DNA of 64,000 bases from Patiria miniata. Taxonomy: Eukaryota; Echinodermata; Asteroidea; Valvatida; Asterinidae. Both the position numbers and the translations under genes were made by a program. The stretch is taken from the NCBI RefSeq assembly GCF_015706575.1, contig NW_024037062.1:2600811-2664810 (forward strand). The letters are read 5' to 3'. Numbering within the stretch: position 1 is the first letter of the stretch; each line of letters opens with the position of its first letter. Below the pieces are notes generated by a model. It did no database searches, was not told the DNA's origin, and worked only from the letters and a program-made list of their open reading frames with translations. Positions 36,201-46,138 of this stretch are shown piece by piece.

Positions 36201-37886
36201 AAAGTCACTTTTGACAGCTTTTATGTAGTTTAACACAACTTGCTCAATTAATAAAGCGAAAGGTGAAGTTTAGAAACGGCTGTCATAATATATTATTTAA
36301 AAGTTTCATAATCGTTGAAATGTTTCTCTTTAAAAAAAAAATGGATATACAATGTTTTGAAAAAAATCAACATGTATTCTAACTATAGGATTATTTAACC
36401 CAACATTCAAAAGAACTCAACCCAACTCAACCAAACCAAACCAACTGGGCGGAATTAAATCCAACCCAATCAACACAGCCTATCCCAACCCAGCCCTACT
36501 CCAAACAGACCAAACCTAACAAACCGAACCAACCCAACTCAACCCTGCCCCGACCCAACACAGCCTATCCCAACCCTACCCAACTAAAGCACAACCCAAC
36601 CAAACCAGACCTAACACATTGTAGCCCATCTCATCCAAACCTGTTTCATCCCAACCGGCCAACCCAACCAAACACAACCCAACCCGACCCAACCAAACCA
36701 AACCCAACCCGACCCAACCAAACACAACGTCATTTGAAAGGGACCTATTCCATTCACCGTCCTATACGTTCCGAACCACTCAACGCAGCCCGCAACCCGA
36801 CCTGAGCTAACCAGCAACAAAGCTATGTCACATATAGTTCCAATCTATCTGTGGTCCAAAGTCGCTTTATGTAGCCAAATTCCCATATTTTCCCATTTGA
36901 CCCGTTCTATGTATTAGATAAGTTTGATTATGTTCCGGCAATAAAAAATAAATAAACAAATCTCAGTGTGTTGGGTGATTACCCTTTAAATGAACCCCTA
37001 AGTTAAAAGAAAGTTGGCATTGGATACTTCGCACAATGTTTTCATTGATAAATGTCATGCTAAAAAGCGTTGTTAATATGCACCTTTTTCAGCGTATCCA
37101 ATATGGACGCACTTGCCGTCTTCTCCCCGGTATCTCCAGCCATGGAAGGGACATTCGATACATTCACCGTGTACTGAGCCACCTATGGCCAGATTGGCGC
37201 CTAGATGAGCACAGTAGGCGTCAACGACGTAGGGCCGCCCACTTTCTCCTCGGAATACCACCAAGTTCTTACCTAGAAAATGAGAGGGAGCCGGTACTTA
37301 AATGGCCAATAATAATGAAAAGTGTATACCTTGCTTGACGTTGTGGAATCACTTAGTTTGCGTGGGGTGAGTCTCCATATAATTCATTTATTTCAACTTA
37401 GGTTAGTTTTTCAGTGGGCCTACCAGCAACGGCAACGAATTTGTGTTCCTTCTTCTTCAATTCAGACGACATCAGGATAGACATCCAGCCATTCGGGTAG
37501 ACAGGGGGAACGTCTCCAACCTTCCGACATCTCTTCAAATCCCGCACTCGTTCCTCAGCCGATTTGCCGTCGGCTGGGCCGTCCACTAAATACGTATATT
37601 TGGTCTCGTCGCAGTAGAGTGCCAAGGGCTCAGTCACCGCCTTGTACAGCTGAACAGCCAAGTAAGTCAGCACGGCAGCAAGTCCGTAGACAAGAACAAA
37701 CTTGAAGTCAGAACTGTGGGCGACTTGGTTGATTTTCTCAGACACAACCTCAACTGAAATGTTGGCATTCTGGACGTGATTAGCGAGCTGCTTCGCGTAA
37801 TCTTCAAGAATCAGAGGACGGGTGACTAAACCTGCTAAGAAAACTGGCAGGATGAAGGACAAAACTCCAGCTTTTGAGACGGCCAT
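30046..37886 (-). CDS. nvd: cholesterol 7-desaturase (Neverland/DAF-36 Rieske oxygenase), complete gene of 7 exons
   Basis: Converts cholesterol to 7-dehydrocholesterol, the entry step to ecdysteroids and dafachronic acids in the invertebrates where it was defined; the end product here is unknown. Seven exons (37886-37424, 37272-37084, 36066-35888, 35614-35562, 32175-32025, 31358-31179, 30207-30046) join with matching phases 1,1,0,2,0,0 into 458 residues. Two in-frame TAG codons precede the ATG. Residues 1-22 are hydrophobic, and a membrane helix ([20 protein letters not shown]) lies near 65-84, consistent with ER anchoring. The Rieske motif C-X-H-X17-C-X2-H (CAHLG ... CPFHGW) is intact near residues 175-200. 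The mononuclear iron motif E-X3-D-X2-H-X4-H ([13 protein letters not shown]) is intact in exon 4. The C-terminus [21 protein letters not shown] is typical. It appears functional. Confidence 0.93.
30871..31104. mobile_element. MITE in nvd intron 6
   Basis: Inverted ends CACTCTAAATTCTAAAAAGT and CTCTCTAAATTCCAAAATGT. A second inner inverted pair, ACTAGGGACTAGACGTTTTA with AGAGTGATTTT, occurs on both sides of the centre. Non-coding. Confidence 0.75.
31179..31358 (-). CDS. nvd: nvd exon 6
   Basis: Sixty codons from [20 protein letters not shown] to [10 protein letters not shown], including [25 protein letters not shown] is a family hallmark. Donor CAG|GTAAGA. Confidence 0.92.
31415..31779. mobile_element. 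MITE, AACCCTAAAGGGGC family (copy 1), in nvd intron 5
   Basis: Ends TACCCTATAGGGGCTGGG and, inverted, TAACCCTAAAAGAGCCGGGC. The core words CCTCGAGTCTTGCGCATCTT and AAGTTGTTCTATGCATG and the CTCGATGGCC block are shared with 39391-39795 and, inverted, 57733-58110. Long G and C runs lie near the right end. Confidence 0.8.
32025..32175 (-). CDS. nvd: nvd exon 5
   Basis: Encodes [20 protein letters not shown] then [20 protein letters not shown]. The catalytic-domain beta region aligns with the W.P...DKH.A stretch of the family. Acceptor TTCCTAACAG, donor GAGCAG|GTATGG. Confidence 0.9.
32280..34260 (-). mobile_element. decayed RTE-type LINE in nvd intron 4
   Basis: In the same orientation as nvd. 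Endonuclease start [20 protein letters not shown] (34053 downward), endonuclease IILLGDFN (about 33640), linker [20 protein letters not shown] (about 33300), reverse-transcriptase [18 protein letters not shown] (about 32690), [18 protein letters not shown] (about 32590) and [16 protein letters not shown] (about 32460). The frame changes several times and the catalytic YADD region is absent. The closest recognisable relatives are the RTE elements often annotated in animals as craniofacial development protein 2-like. Inactive. Confidence 0.85.
34680..34915. repeat. short tandem units upstream of the LINE endonuclease
   Basis: The word CTAACGAGCTCT with CCCGG following recurs at 34722, 34790 and 34850. 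This could be repeated monomers of the LINE 5' region or an adjacent tRNA-like repeat. Confidence 0.5.
35040..35300 (-). mobile_element. tRNA-derived SINE in nvd intron 4
   Basis: On minus the head reads GGTGGCATGGGTGGCTATAG then TGCG. A B-box-like GGTCTGATTCC sits inside a T-arm-like palindrome (CCGGGTCTGATTCCCGG). A body of about 180 bp follows. The match to tRNA is too poor for a working tRNA gene. Confidence 0.65.
35562..35614 (-). CDS. nvd: nvd exon 4: non-heme iron site
   Basis: A 53-nt exon encoding [18 protein letters not shown] with the E-X3-D-X2-H-X4-H iron ligands. Acceptor CTTCATCAG, donor GGGCC|GTGAGT. So small that frame-based gene finders may miss it. Confidence 0.92.
35888..36066 (-). 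CDS. nvd: nvd exon 3
   Basis: Reads [20 protein letters not shown] then [20 protein letters not shown], the segment between the Rieske and catalytic domains. The [12 protein letters not shown] core is characteristic of the family. Acceptor CCCGACAG, donor GAG|GTTAGT. Confidence 0.92.
36400..36790. repeat. degenerate (CCAAC)n satellite
   Basis: Runs of CCAAC, CCAAA and CCGAC pentamers, C/A-rich on plus, between nvd exons 2 and 3. Imperfect and probably old. Confidence 0.85.
37084..37272 (-). CDS. nvd: nvd exon 2: Rieske [2Fe-2S] domain
   Basis: Encodes [20 protein letters not shown] then [12 protein letters not shown] and [16 protein letters not shown]. Both Cys and both His ligands are present. 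Donor AAAG|GTGCAT is weak but gives a phase-1 join that restores EKVPDFVK. Confidence 0.93.
37424..37886 (-). CDS. nvd: nvd exon 1: membrane anchor and N-terminus
   Basis: Starts [20 protein letters not shown]; the transmembrane helix follows near residue 65. A family-typical [20 protein letters not shown] segment precedes the Rieske domain. Donor GCTG|GTAGGC, phase 1. Confidence 0.92.
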
Positions 37887-39129
37887 ATCTAGCTGAACCT
37901 ACTATAAAACTCGGTAATGGTGTGCGCCTAAACTGATCGCTCAACGGCAGTGTAAAAGTTAAGGTCAGCGTTGTAATTAATGGCCACCTCAGTCATCTTT
38001 GATCGTAAATGGGACCAACGAACTGTAGGCCAAACAAAAAATGAATATTGTTTCTCATCTCGCCACACGTCAATTTTGATATTGTAATTGGTTACTTGCC
38101 AATGGCTTTCGTGCACAGCCGCAAAGATTTTTTTTTTCTGCTTGGAGTCGCTCAGACGACAATAAACTTATCAAAGCCCGAGAGCTTTTGACCAAAGTTC
38201 AGTCTATTTCTATTTCTATTTCGCCGCACTCTGAAAAGAGGTTATTTGATTGACCTGATGCTAAAATTGTATGTACTTCATATTATTTTTCTTCAATAAC
38301 TGCTACCCCTTAGGCACGTAGGCTATTTGCTAAGCACATGCACTTATAAAAACCACAGATAAGGACATCAAAAGTCGTCTTCAATTTTCTAGTAGTATAT
38401 TCCGCACTTTGTTTTTTTTTAAGTTTAAACCGCCTGATTCAACACTGATACCGGTATGGCATAGAAATGCCACAGAGAACGTGGAAGACAATTCTCCGAG
38501 CTATTTTGGAGTTTTATCGCAAAACATTCTTTTCAGTGAAAGTTTCATTCAAAAGTTATTCACTTTAGAAAGAGACATCGACCGACAATATCGGCACATG
38601 TTTATTTAGTGAATTACACTTACACGTATTACGTTCTTTCGTGGTAGACTGGTTCCCGCCCCACAATCAGTATCCATAAAAAAAAAGATTCGCCTACAAT
38701 TTTGGTTCCTAACTTGCCAATTCCAGCCAAACATTACTTAATGTTTTCTTACAGGAATATCAGATCATATGATATATAAAGCAAATGGTGTGTTTGTTTT
38801 TAATTTGATCGGAAAATTAAAAGCTTTTAATGGTAAATCCAAAGTGGAAATGAAGCCGAGCTTGGAAAAAGGACCATCTTGATGATTTTCAGACGTCAGG
38901 ACAAAATTGTCAGGTCAGGGAACGAGACTTTTTGGCATGTGGCAACGGAACCTTTGTCCCCACCAGGCTTCCATAAAATAAACCGTTAACAATGTGTGAC
39001 GTCATCAGAGGCTTATTCTGTACCTTTACAGTTGATGCCTGAAACCAAAGGCTAAGCCCCCCCCCCCCCGAAAAAAAAACCCGCGGAAATGAAACACACA
39101 TATATTTATAAAGATGTCCAATCAGCTTT
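37887..39129. other. upstream region of nvd, no gene recognised
   Basis: Contains the putative nvd promoter by position. A TTTATAGT sequence lies just before the ATG on minus, too close to be a convincing TATA box. The C-run then A-run at 39056-39079 suggests another small insertion. Confidence 0.3.
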
Positions 39130-39207
39130 GTTAAAGGGAAATACAACATTTGCAAACATCGAAAAATAAAACTACCAAGTTGTTACAAAATACCTTACTA
39201 GGATGTT
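39130..39207. mobile_element. family P MITE fragment (copy d)
   Basis: TTAAAGGGAAATACAACATT followed by TGCAAACATCGAAAAATAAA and a CTACCAAG block, matching one end of the copies at 6978-7510 and 61460-61974. The other end is missing. Confidence 0.7.
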
Positions 39208-39390
39208 GCCACGCATCGATTTCGATACTGTTGGTTTTAGTTGTACTGGCTTCTGTGAATATAGGCTTCACAGATATGTTTGCCGTACGTAGTCATTAAA
39301 AAGACCACTATAAAATTGTGAAAGCACGACAGCTTATGAACATCAGGCAGGCTTCTAGCGCACTTTGAAGACTACGTATTTCATCGACCT

Positions 39391-39795
39391 TAACCCTAAA
39401 AGGGCCAGAGGGCGGAATCCGCACACCACCTTTCAATATTTCCCGCGATACCTTTGCAAAAAAAGGCCCCGACCCTAGCTTTCCTGACTTTTAAGCCTCG
39501 AGTCTTGCGCATCTTTTGATACCAAAAACATAAATGCCGAGCATGGGTAAGCGCGTAGCGAAAATAATTTCGGCGCTATACGCGCCGCAAAAACTGAATT
39601 TCCCCATAATGTACACAAAGCAGAATTACCATTGGTGCATATGAATAATTAATTAGCCATAATTCCAAAACCCTCTCACCTATAGCCATGAAATTTCTTG
39701 GGTACGTTCATGTTAAGTTGTTCTATGCATTCACCGAGTTTCATAATTGTTCGGCACTCGATGGCCGAGATCTGAGGGGGTTGGTCACTTGCTAA
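39391..39795. mobile_element. MITE, AACCCTAAAGGGGC family (copy 2)
   Basis: Starts TTAACCCTAAAAGGGCC and carries the shared core (CCTCGAGTCTTGCGCATCTT, AATTAATTAGCCATAATTCC, CTCGATGGCCGAGATCT). The right end is lost. The core is interrupted by a GCGCGTAGCG...CGCTATACGCGCCGC segment. Confidence 0.75.
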
Positions 39796-40662
39796 TGCAT
39801 ATTTATTTTACAGTTTTGGTGCCGAGTTGGGGGGTGCCGAGTTGGCAAGGTGCCGAAATGTTCGGTTACAGTACAGTGGAGCCCTACCTTGACATCATAA
39901 AAAGAAAATGGGCTTGTAGCAGATGTTCCCTGCAGCTTTGGTTGTGCTTATGGCTTTCAGCAGGGGGGGGGGGGGGGGGCGTTTTAACTTTTATTTTGTT
40001 AAGGCTGAAACCCCCTGTAGTTTAGTTCTCGATGTTGTAGATTGTTCTGAACTTCAAAATTAGTCAAAATTTACCAAAATAAGTGACCGATCTTTATGGC
40101 TGGAAACCAGCCATAGTCATGGCTGGAAACCATAGTCACGGTTTATCTGGGGATAGCAGTACTGAGATGGCGCCACGTTTGCGTGCGTATATTGGGGGCG
40201 TTCATAGAGACCAAATAGACGTACGCGTTAGGGATACGTAGGCCTATACGGTTTCGAAAAAGTGACCTTCGGAGTCAACATCTATTGAGATAATTTCATC
40301 GAGACTTACATAATACATTTTAATGTTTTGATTTGAGATGTACATTGCCGATGAAATAGCAACGCAAAATGGTGATTAGGCGACTTTTTTCCGAGCTGCA
40401 TACATACGTCTCGCGTGGACGGACCATTTATAATGGTACCGATAAATGAATAGTCTGAGTATCTTCTGTTGTTGAATGGAGCCCTCTCCGTAATCAACGT
40501 GTGATACATTTATCTGATCGAGCAAATGCTTATGCGACCCCAAGCGCCAGCCAATCGAAGTTGACTGTAAAGTTGTGACGTCATTTTGATTAGAAACGTG
40601 GATTAAGCTGTTGATTGGTTAATTTGACTGCTATGTTTTTGTAATACTACGACGGGTTACAC

Positions 40663-40873
40663 CCGCTAAATGGTCAGAATCTTGAGTTTAAGACACAGTC
40701 TTGTTTTGCATAATTAATCGCCGGATCTGTTCGCATATCATAGACCCTTGCTGTAGATGTCGTCCAACGGGTTACCGAAGACTCGATATCATAGGCGCCC
40801 GCTGAATGGTCAAAATCTCGAGTTCAAGACACAGTCTAGTTGCATAACAAATCGCCGAATCTACTTGCATATC
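40663..40873. repeat. direct repeat, two ~80-90 bp units
   Basis: The words CGCTAAATGGTCAGAATCT, GAGTTTAAGACACAGTCT and GCATATCATAGACCCTTGC at 40663-40754 recur with few changes at 40797-40873. No function seen. Confidence 0.75.
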
Positions 40874-41900
40874 ATAAACCCTTGCAAGGGAATATTCCAC
40901 AGACTAATAATGAGGCGAGCTAGGCCGAAAACCCAATCTCACAACACGTGTCAGAGGCGTAGCCAGCGAGGGCTTCCTTTGGAAAGACTGCCTTTTACCA
41001 TTCAAGTTCCCCCTTTTTCACCAGTGCCCCCCCAACAATATATCCAATGAGTGCCCTCCCCCCTCTTTTTTGTTTAGTTTAACAAGTGACCTTGTTTTGA
41101 GGGGTTATTTTAAGTGTCATTTGGGGGTTAAAAAAGTGCCTATTTTTTACCAGTGGTCGTTACGAGTGATGGTTTAATCCACGCTATAGCGTACAATATT
41201 ACGTGGAAACTAATTTAATCATTATTTGTTTTTCCCTAAAACAAATCTCTACAACTAGCATTGTTCTAAATTATTTCTGGCGCAGTTCTATGGGGGGGGG
41301 GGCCTGGTCCAACAAATCTCCACTTTTTTGTTATATTTTTAACGAATGGGTGTTCTTCTAGCTTAGTGTTTCTCCCCCACTCCTCCAAATTATTAACACT
41401 ATCGGCTAACCATTTTAATCACCTAAAAACTTTACTCTAGAAGCGCGTTTTCTGAAAGTTAAAAGTCTAGTCATCGCTCTAATATTTTTCTTATCGTAAT
41501 TGCAGTTCTTAAATCTTAGTCTTAAAAGCATTATGACTTGTTTTTGAAGTTTATAGATGATCACAATTAAAGTTGTTCCTTTGAATGGAGAAATGAACAT
41601 CTGTATTAAATGTTCGGCTTTAGTTGAGGCCACATGTATATGCGATAAATACAACGAGAAAATGCCAGCAATAATTTACCTTGAACTGTCAAAGTACTAA
41701 TATATGTTGTTTTGCACACATAGTTTGACCTCGCAGTGAGGTTACCGTGATTGTTTGTATGGTTTTTGTGTGACTATACAAGTTATAGAGACACACAACT
41801 TGCTATATAAAATGAGGGCTATGAATGCCGCGCTGTGCTCGTTGGTGTTCAATGAACCTGAACTATAAGGGCCGACTTTTGCACTACCACGAATAGACAA
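40874..41900. other. intergenic, no gene recognised
   Basis: Contains a GGCGTAGCC-type motif at 40952 with downstream C-rich sequence, and a G-run at 41293-41302. Both are hallmarks of the G-tract repeat family seen elsewhere here. No exon supported. Confidence 0.35.
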
Positions 41901-41919
41901 CATCTGACGACTGACACGA

Positions 41920-42037
41920 TGGGTGATCACGCTGGCAACATTCACGCTGTATTTCCTCGTTCTTGGACCAATGTTCAATTTCAGCATATTGTATTTGAGT
42001 CTTCAGGGCGAATTCGAGTCCGCTGCGGCAATAACAG
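41920..42037 (+). CDS. SLC16-like exon 1, 5' boundary unresolved
   Basis: Encodes helix 1 (WVITLATFTLYFLVLGPMFN) and SILYLSLQGEFESAAAITG up to ACAG|GTACAA. The first in-frame ATG (41971) lies in the middle of the helix. No acceptor AG exists between the upstream TGA (41905) and the Trp codon. Confidence 0.6.
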
Positions 42038-42260
42038 GTACAAATCCAATTTTGTTTTCTTTTAACATCCAAGCAGCAAAGCACACAAACTTTAAAACGG
42101 TCTCTGCAGAGACCGTTGTTAAATCACTCTCTCTCTTTAAGAGCGTTTTGTTCTGACGAAATGACCCATCAGGCTTGATGATAAAGTATTTAGGTTTGGT
42201 CTTAGTATTGAAAAAGGTGTCAAACAAATTTGATTTTGCGTCAGCCTCTGGAATCCTCTT

Positions 42261-42862
42261 AGACCCCCTTTACACAGGGTTGCGACTTTTGGGCCTCCCT
42301 TGTGCGACCATAAAACTAGCCAGGTTGCCGTTGGAGGCTCAAAGGAGGCGAATGGTTGCCTAGGTCGTTCAAAGGTGGTACACAGGATGTTCAGACATCG
42401 CCATGGTTGCCATGGTCGCCGTAAATGTTTGAAAATTTGGATGGATGCACAATGGTCGGCTAATGGTCGCCACGTAATAGATCCGTTCTTTTGCAAATTT
42501 CACCATCAATCTGGGCGATATGCTTCTGCCTCCCTTGTGCCTCCTTTGGCCGACCAATAGCGTGCATTGAACGATGACTGTGGTGGCCGATGTGCCTCCA
42601 TTTCGGCGTTGGTTGCCGTAGGTTGCACAGGGTAAGCACAGGGGAGGCAGGCAAGTGGCTAAGTGGACGCACAGGTCGCTCGTAGCTCGACATGAAAATG
42701 CCCGAAAATTGCAGTTTTGGTGGTTCAACGGAGGCACAAAGATCGCTGAAGCAGTTACATAGAAACAGGATTTTGGGGGGGTTTATGCGACCATTGAGCG
42801 TCCTGGCCATTTTGGCCGTTCATAGCTGGTACAAAGGTCGCAGCCCTGTGTAAAAGGGTCTT
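42261..42862. mobile_element. MITE with CCCTTTTACACAGGG ends, in SLC16-like intron 1
   Basis: Inverted ends AGACCCCCTTTACACAGGG (left) and AAGACCCTTTTACACAGGG (right inverted). The whole interior is studded with GGTCGC, GGTTGCC, GGCGACC and GGAGGC words in both orientations. About 600 bp, non-coding. Confidence 0.85.
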
Positions 42863-43065
42863 ACTTTAGAAACTGACATATAATTGATATGCGTTAATTT
42901 TCTTTGGAGCTGAATTGAAAAAGAAAAAAAGTCAAGGATTTTAGTGTCCAAAAGGGCATCTAATTTGGGACGACGATGTGTCTTGGAGTCGTATGTTCAT
43001 GTATCTTCTTTAATTATGCAAATTCTTTGTATACATTTTGTGTGCAACAAAATTGCCATTGACAG

Positions 43066-43362
43066 GTTGGTTGGGGTCTTTATCGGCCGCCTTAGCCCGA
43101 CTCTTCAGTCCCGTCACCGTTCTGCTCGAGCAGAGGCTAAGCAAGAGGGCAGTCACGCTGATTGGGCTCGTGTTGTACTGCACAGGACTGTTGACGACGT
43201 CATTCGTACCGGCCCTAGGCTACGCCTTCATAACGTACGGAGTCCTATCGGGTGTTGGCGCCAATCTCGCGCTTCATTCATCGCTTCAACTGTTGCTGGA
43301 ATGGTTTGCGAAAGGCAACTTTGCCCGTGCGAGTGCAATCGCTTTGTTGGGATCCACGGGCG
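43066..43362 (+). CDS. SLC16-like exon 2: helices 2-4
   Basis: GWLGSLSAALARLFSPVTVL, then LSKRAVTLIGLVLYCTGLLT and GYAFITYGVLSGVGANLALH, ending ARASAIALLGSTGG. The R.V..IG loop between helices 2 and 3 and the GSTGG end of helix 4 fit the family. Acceptor GACAG, donor GGCG|GTATGT, phase 1. Confidence 0.85.
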
Positions 43363-43543
43363 GTATGTGGATGGAATTGAACATTTTTTTATATTTTGAC
43401 AAATCCGCTTGTGTACAATCAAATTTGACAAATGAAAAATGTCAATTTGAAAAATGACAAAATGAATTCTTTAGAGAAAACAACCAATGCAAACTTGTGA
43501 CAAGTGCATTTGGATTTAACAATCTTCGCCCCTCCTGATGCAG

Positions 43544-43769
43544 GCCAGTTACATGGACGGCCTCAATCTCCATAGCAACCAGATCTCCTACGTCATTATG
43601 GGCTTCGCCGGTGGGGAAATTGGCGGGAAACTGCTCATTGCGTTGCTAGGAGGTCGTCTGCCGTTCAAGTATCTGTATGTCGTAGTCTCCTCGTGTCTTC
43701 TTGCAGCCGTTCCTCTGGGATTGATGACCATTGTCAAAACGTTCGCTGCAATAATGCCGATTGCAATAG
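43544..43769 (+). CDS. SLC16-like exon 3: about helices 8-10
   Basis: Starts ASYMDGLNLHSNQISYVIMG, then FAGGEIGGKLLIALLGG and VVVSSCLLAAVPLGLM. The acceptor ATGCAG gives phase 0, which does not match the preceding exon (phase 1). Donor ATAG|GTGAGT. Confidence 0.82.
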
Positions 43770-44196
43770 GTGAGTGTTTTAAGTGTTCAATCTCCGTTTT
43801 ATCTGAAATTTTTCTGTAAATACCTCACTTGAAGGAAAAGCATTGTGATAAGAGGTTTTTATGTATTCATTAAAAGGCTCAGGAATCCCTGACGTAATCG
43901 TTGCTGAAGGATTGAAAGTTAACAATCAAATAACATGACTTCCCAATCAAAATGTTCAAATCACTTGCGAGGACCTCTGTGTAATACTTTTCTTGTTGCT
44001 ATATCTTCGAATATAATTTTTCCCAATTGCACTATGGAAATCACTACCGTGGACCATTTCTGACGAAATGTCTTACTGAGGACATCTGATTTATTGTTTA
44101 TTGCTATCTAAGGTCCACGGTCTTCCTACAAACAAACACTGGTATAAAAAAACCGAAGGGTTTTATATTAAGACTAAAACACCACATCTGTTTCAG

Positions 44197-44343
44197 CATC
44201 TGGTATTCTGCGATCGGGAGCGTATGGAGTACTGTATGCCGCGGGCGCAGAATTGTTCTTGGAGAAGTATGGACCAAGTACCGTCATGGTTCTAACTTTG
44301 GTTCCACCGGGGTTCGGGATCCTAATCAGTGCTCCTTTATCAG
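44197..44343 (+). CDS. SLC16-like exon 4: about helices 10-11
   Basis: SGILRSGAYGVLYAAGAELF then LEKYGPSTVMVLTLVPPGFG, ending SAPLSG. Acceptor TGTTTCAG, donor TCAG|GTACAG; phases 1 and 1 match both neighbours. Confidence 0.85.
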
Positions 44344-44767
44344 GTACAGTACTGTAACATTGGGATTTTCGAAACCTCGTTCTCCTGTATGGCTTCGGCT
44401 CCATCTCAAGCTGCAGAAATATTCGAGCAAGCTACAATTTCTAAATCAAATGGGTACGAACTAAACTTAAGCAGTTTGACATAGGCTCAGGCTCGAGTTG
44501 CAAAATTGTAATAACAATGACAGTAAATTTTGGCACTTTTATTTCACTCTTTTAAGCCTTCCTTGTTTTAACTGAACCAGTTGTTTCTTAATCATAATTT
44601 GAACTTGGTCTCGAGTCTATATGCCTGAGTCCGAGACTGAATTTGAGCCCACGTGTTACGGAATCTGACGCAGATAAACATGGCTCGGTTTTTGACCGGT
44701 GTTTTTGACTCTGACTGAAGATCATGAGCTCGAGTTCAAGCCCGACATGAACCACTGATTGTTCTTC

Positions 44768-46136
44768 TCGATTTGTGTTAGTAACACGTCTATTCGTATT
44801 TTTGTTCTCTTGCTTTGTTGTCAGGTTCACTGTTTGATGTCACTGGGAGCTATTTCGCCAGTCTTCTCGTCATCGCCGCCATCTTTGTTTGCGCTTCGGC
44901 GGCATTTCTGTGCATTCCAGTGCGGAGAAAGATTCGGTCAGGTGGTTCATGTTGCTCATCGGCATCACGTGATCAGCAACATGAGTTACAATATCCTGAG
45001 GGTCAATGCAATCAGGTGACAATGTAAGCTGAACATTAGTGTGTCAGAAAACTAAATTCAAAGGCAAGGAAGCGAAGCCACTGCACAGGATTTGTTTTCC
45101 CAAAATATTTTATTCAATCTTTCACAATTATTAGTCGTCATATAAGTAGCTCTGCTTATTTAATTTCACGTTGAGATGGATATAAATAAAACCTGTTTGC
45201 ATTCCATGTCAATTTCATGAACAGCGCCCCCTAGAATATCGTGATGCCTGCCCCCCCCCCCCTCCCATTTCCACGGCGGGCAATTTCATGATTTTGCGAT
45301 CTGGTCATCCCCCATTTCCACTGCTCGTCGACACGGATTTACGCCACTGATTTTGGGCACACATCCATTATTTTAGTTTGTCTCGATCGTTTTATCGCCA
45401 TGAATATTCGTGAATAGAATGGACGGTACAGTGCATCACCACGTGATGCACTCTCGTCTAATCAGGAGACAAAATTATGGGAGCGGGGATACATTTCATA
45501 ATTTGGGGTAGGAAAAAAAGGAATAACAAAGATACCATGCCATCAATTCAAACTCTGGTCACTTTTTTTTCTGTGTTATGTTGGCCAAACCAGTCGAAGC
45601 AGTAACTTGAAGTACTTTACTTATATATATTATAAAATACCTCATTCAATGAATGAACATATATGTGCCGCCTTTAAAGCGCTGGTTGGCATGATAATTG
45701 TACATGTACATGTATCGGCTACACTAAAAGTCACGACAAAGCATATTCACTTTCTCTACTTATTGACAACACGAAAAATAAAACAGATGCATGTTCAGCT
45801 CAGAAAAAAGTCTTGATCGTTTCTCTGATCTGACGGCGGTGCTAATTACGCATATTATACTCAGACACGGAAACTTAAGTCTGGCCACTTGTTTTGGGCT
45901 TTATATTTATCAGATCCTTCTTCAAAATACAATAAGACGTGACCTGCCTATGCTGATTGATGTTGCGGGGAATCGAGCTATCCATCCATTTATAAGAATG
46001 TCAATCTGCTGTAATATTCCGAGAGTCACTCGTTCACCGCACACAATAGTTACGCCGCCATGTTTGTTTGCGTTATGCCTTGCTTTGATGTTCAAGATGG
46101 CGTACCCTTGATAAAGGTCTTTTGACTGATACATTT
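44768..46136. repeat. segmental duplication, block A (first copy)
   Basis: Contains the last transporter exon with its intron acceptor, the 3' flank and about 950 bp beyond. Matches 47791-49158 with only a one-base C-run difference and one substitution that I could find (T at 46070, C in the other copy). Confidence 0.95.
44825..45027 (+). CDS. SLC16-like last exon: helix 12 and tail
   Basis: SLFDVTGSYFASLLVIAAIF then VCASAAFLCIPVRRKIR and a Ser/Gln-rich cytoplasmic tail ending NQVTM-stop. Acceptor TTGTTGTCAG. G.L.D.TGSY preceding helix 12 is family-typical. Confidence 0.87.
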
Positions 46137-46138
46137 TG

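Larger units (their letters stand above)
41920..45027 (+). pseudogene. monocarboxylate-transporter-like (SLC16, MFS) gene, probably broken
   Basis: Proteins of this family move lactate, ketone bodies, thyroid hormone or other solutes through 12 membrane helices. Five exons are recognisable: about 41920-42037, 43066-43362, 43544-43769, 44197-44343, 44825-45027. Exon 1 gives helix 1 (WVITLATFTLYFLVLGPMFN). Exon 2 gives helices 2-4 (WLGSLSAALARLFSPVTVLL ... LGSTGG). Exon 3 onward gives about helices 8-12. Two defects are visible. An in-frame TGA sits five codons before the exon 1 tryptophan, with no acceptor between. Exon 2 ends in phase 1 while exon 3 starts in phase 0, and the 181-bp intron between has no room for helices 5-7. 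Exons 3-5 join correctly. It may be a pseudogene, an assembly collapse or a lineage-specific form. AATAAA at 45185 follows the stop. Confidence 0.72.

Noticed and set aside
36611-36820. 69-codon minus-strand frame rich in Trp/Gly
   Set aside because: Translation of the (CCAAC)n satellite.
42137-42810. Overlapping frames of 116-122 codons
   Set aside because: Frames fall in a GC-rich MITE with repeated GGTCGC words and occur on both strands.
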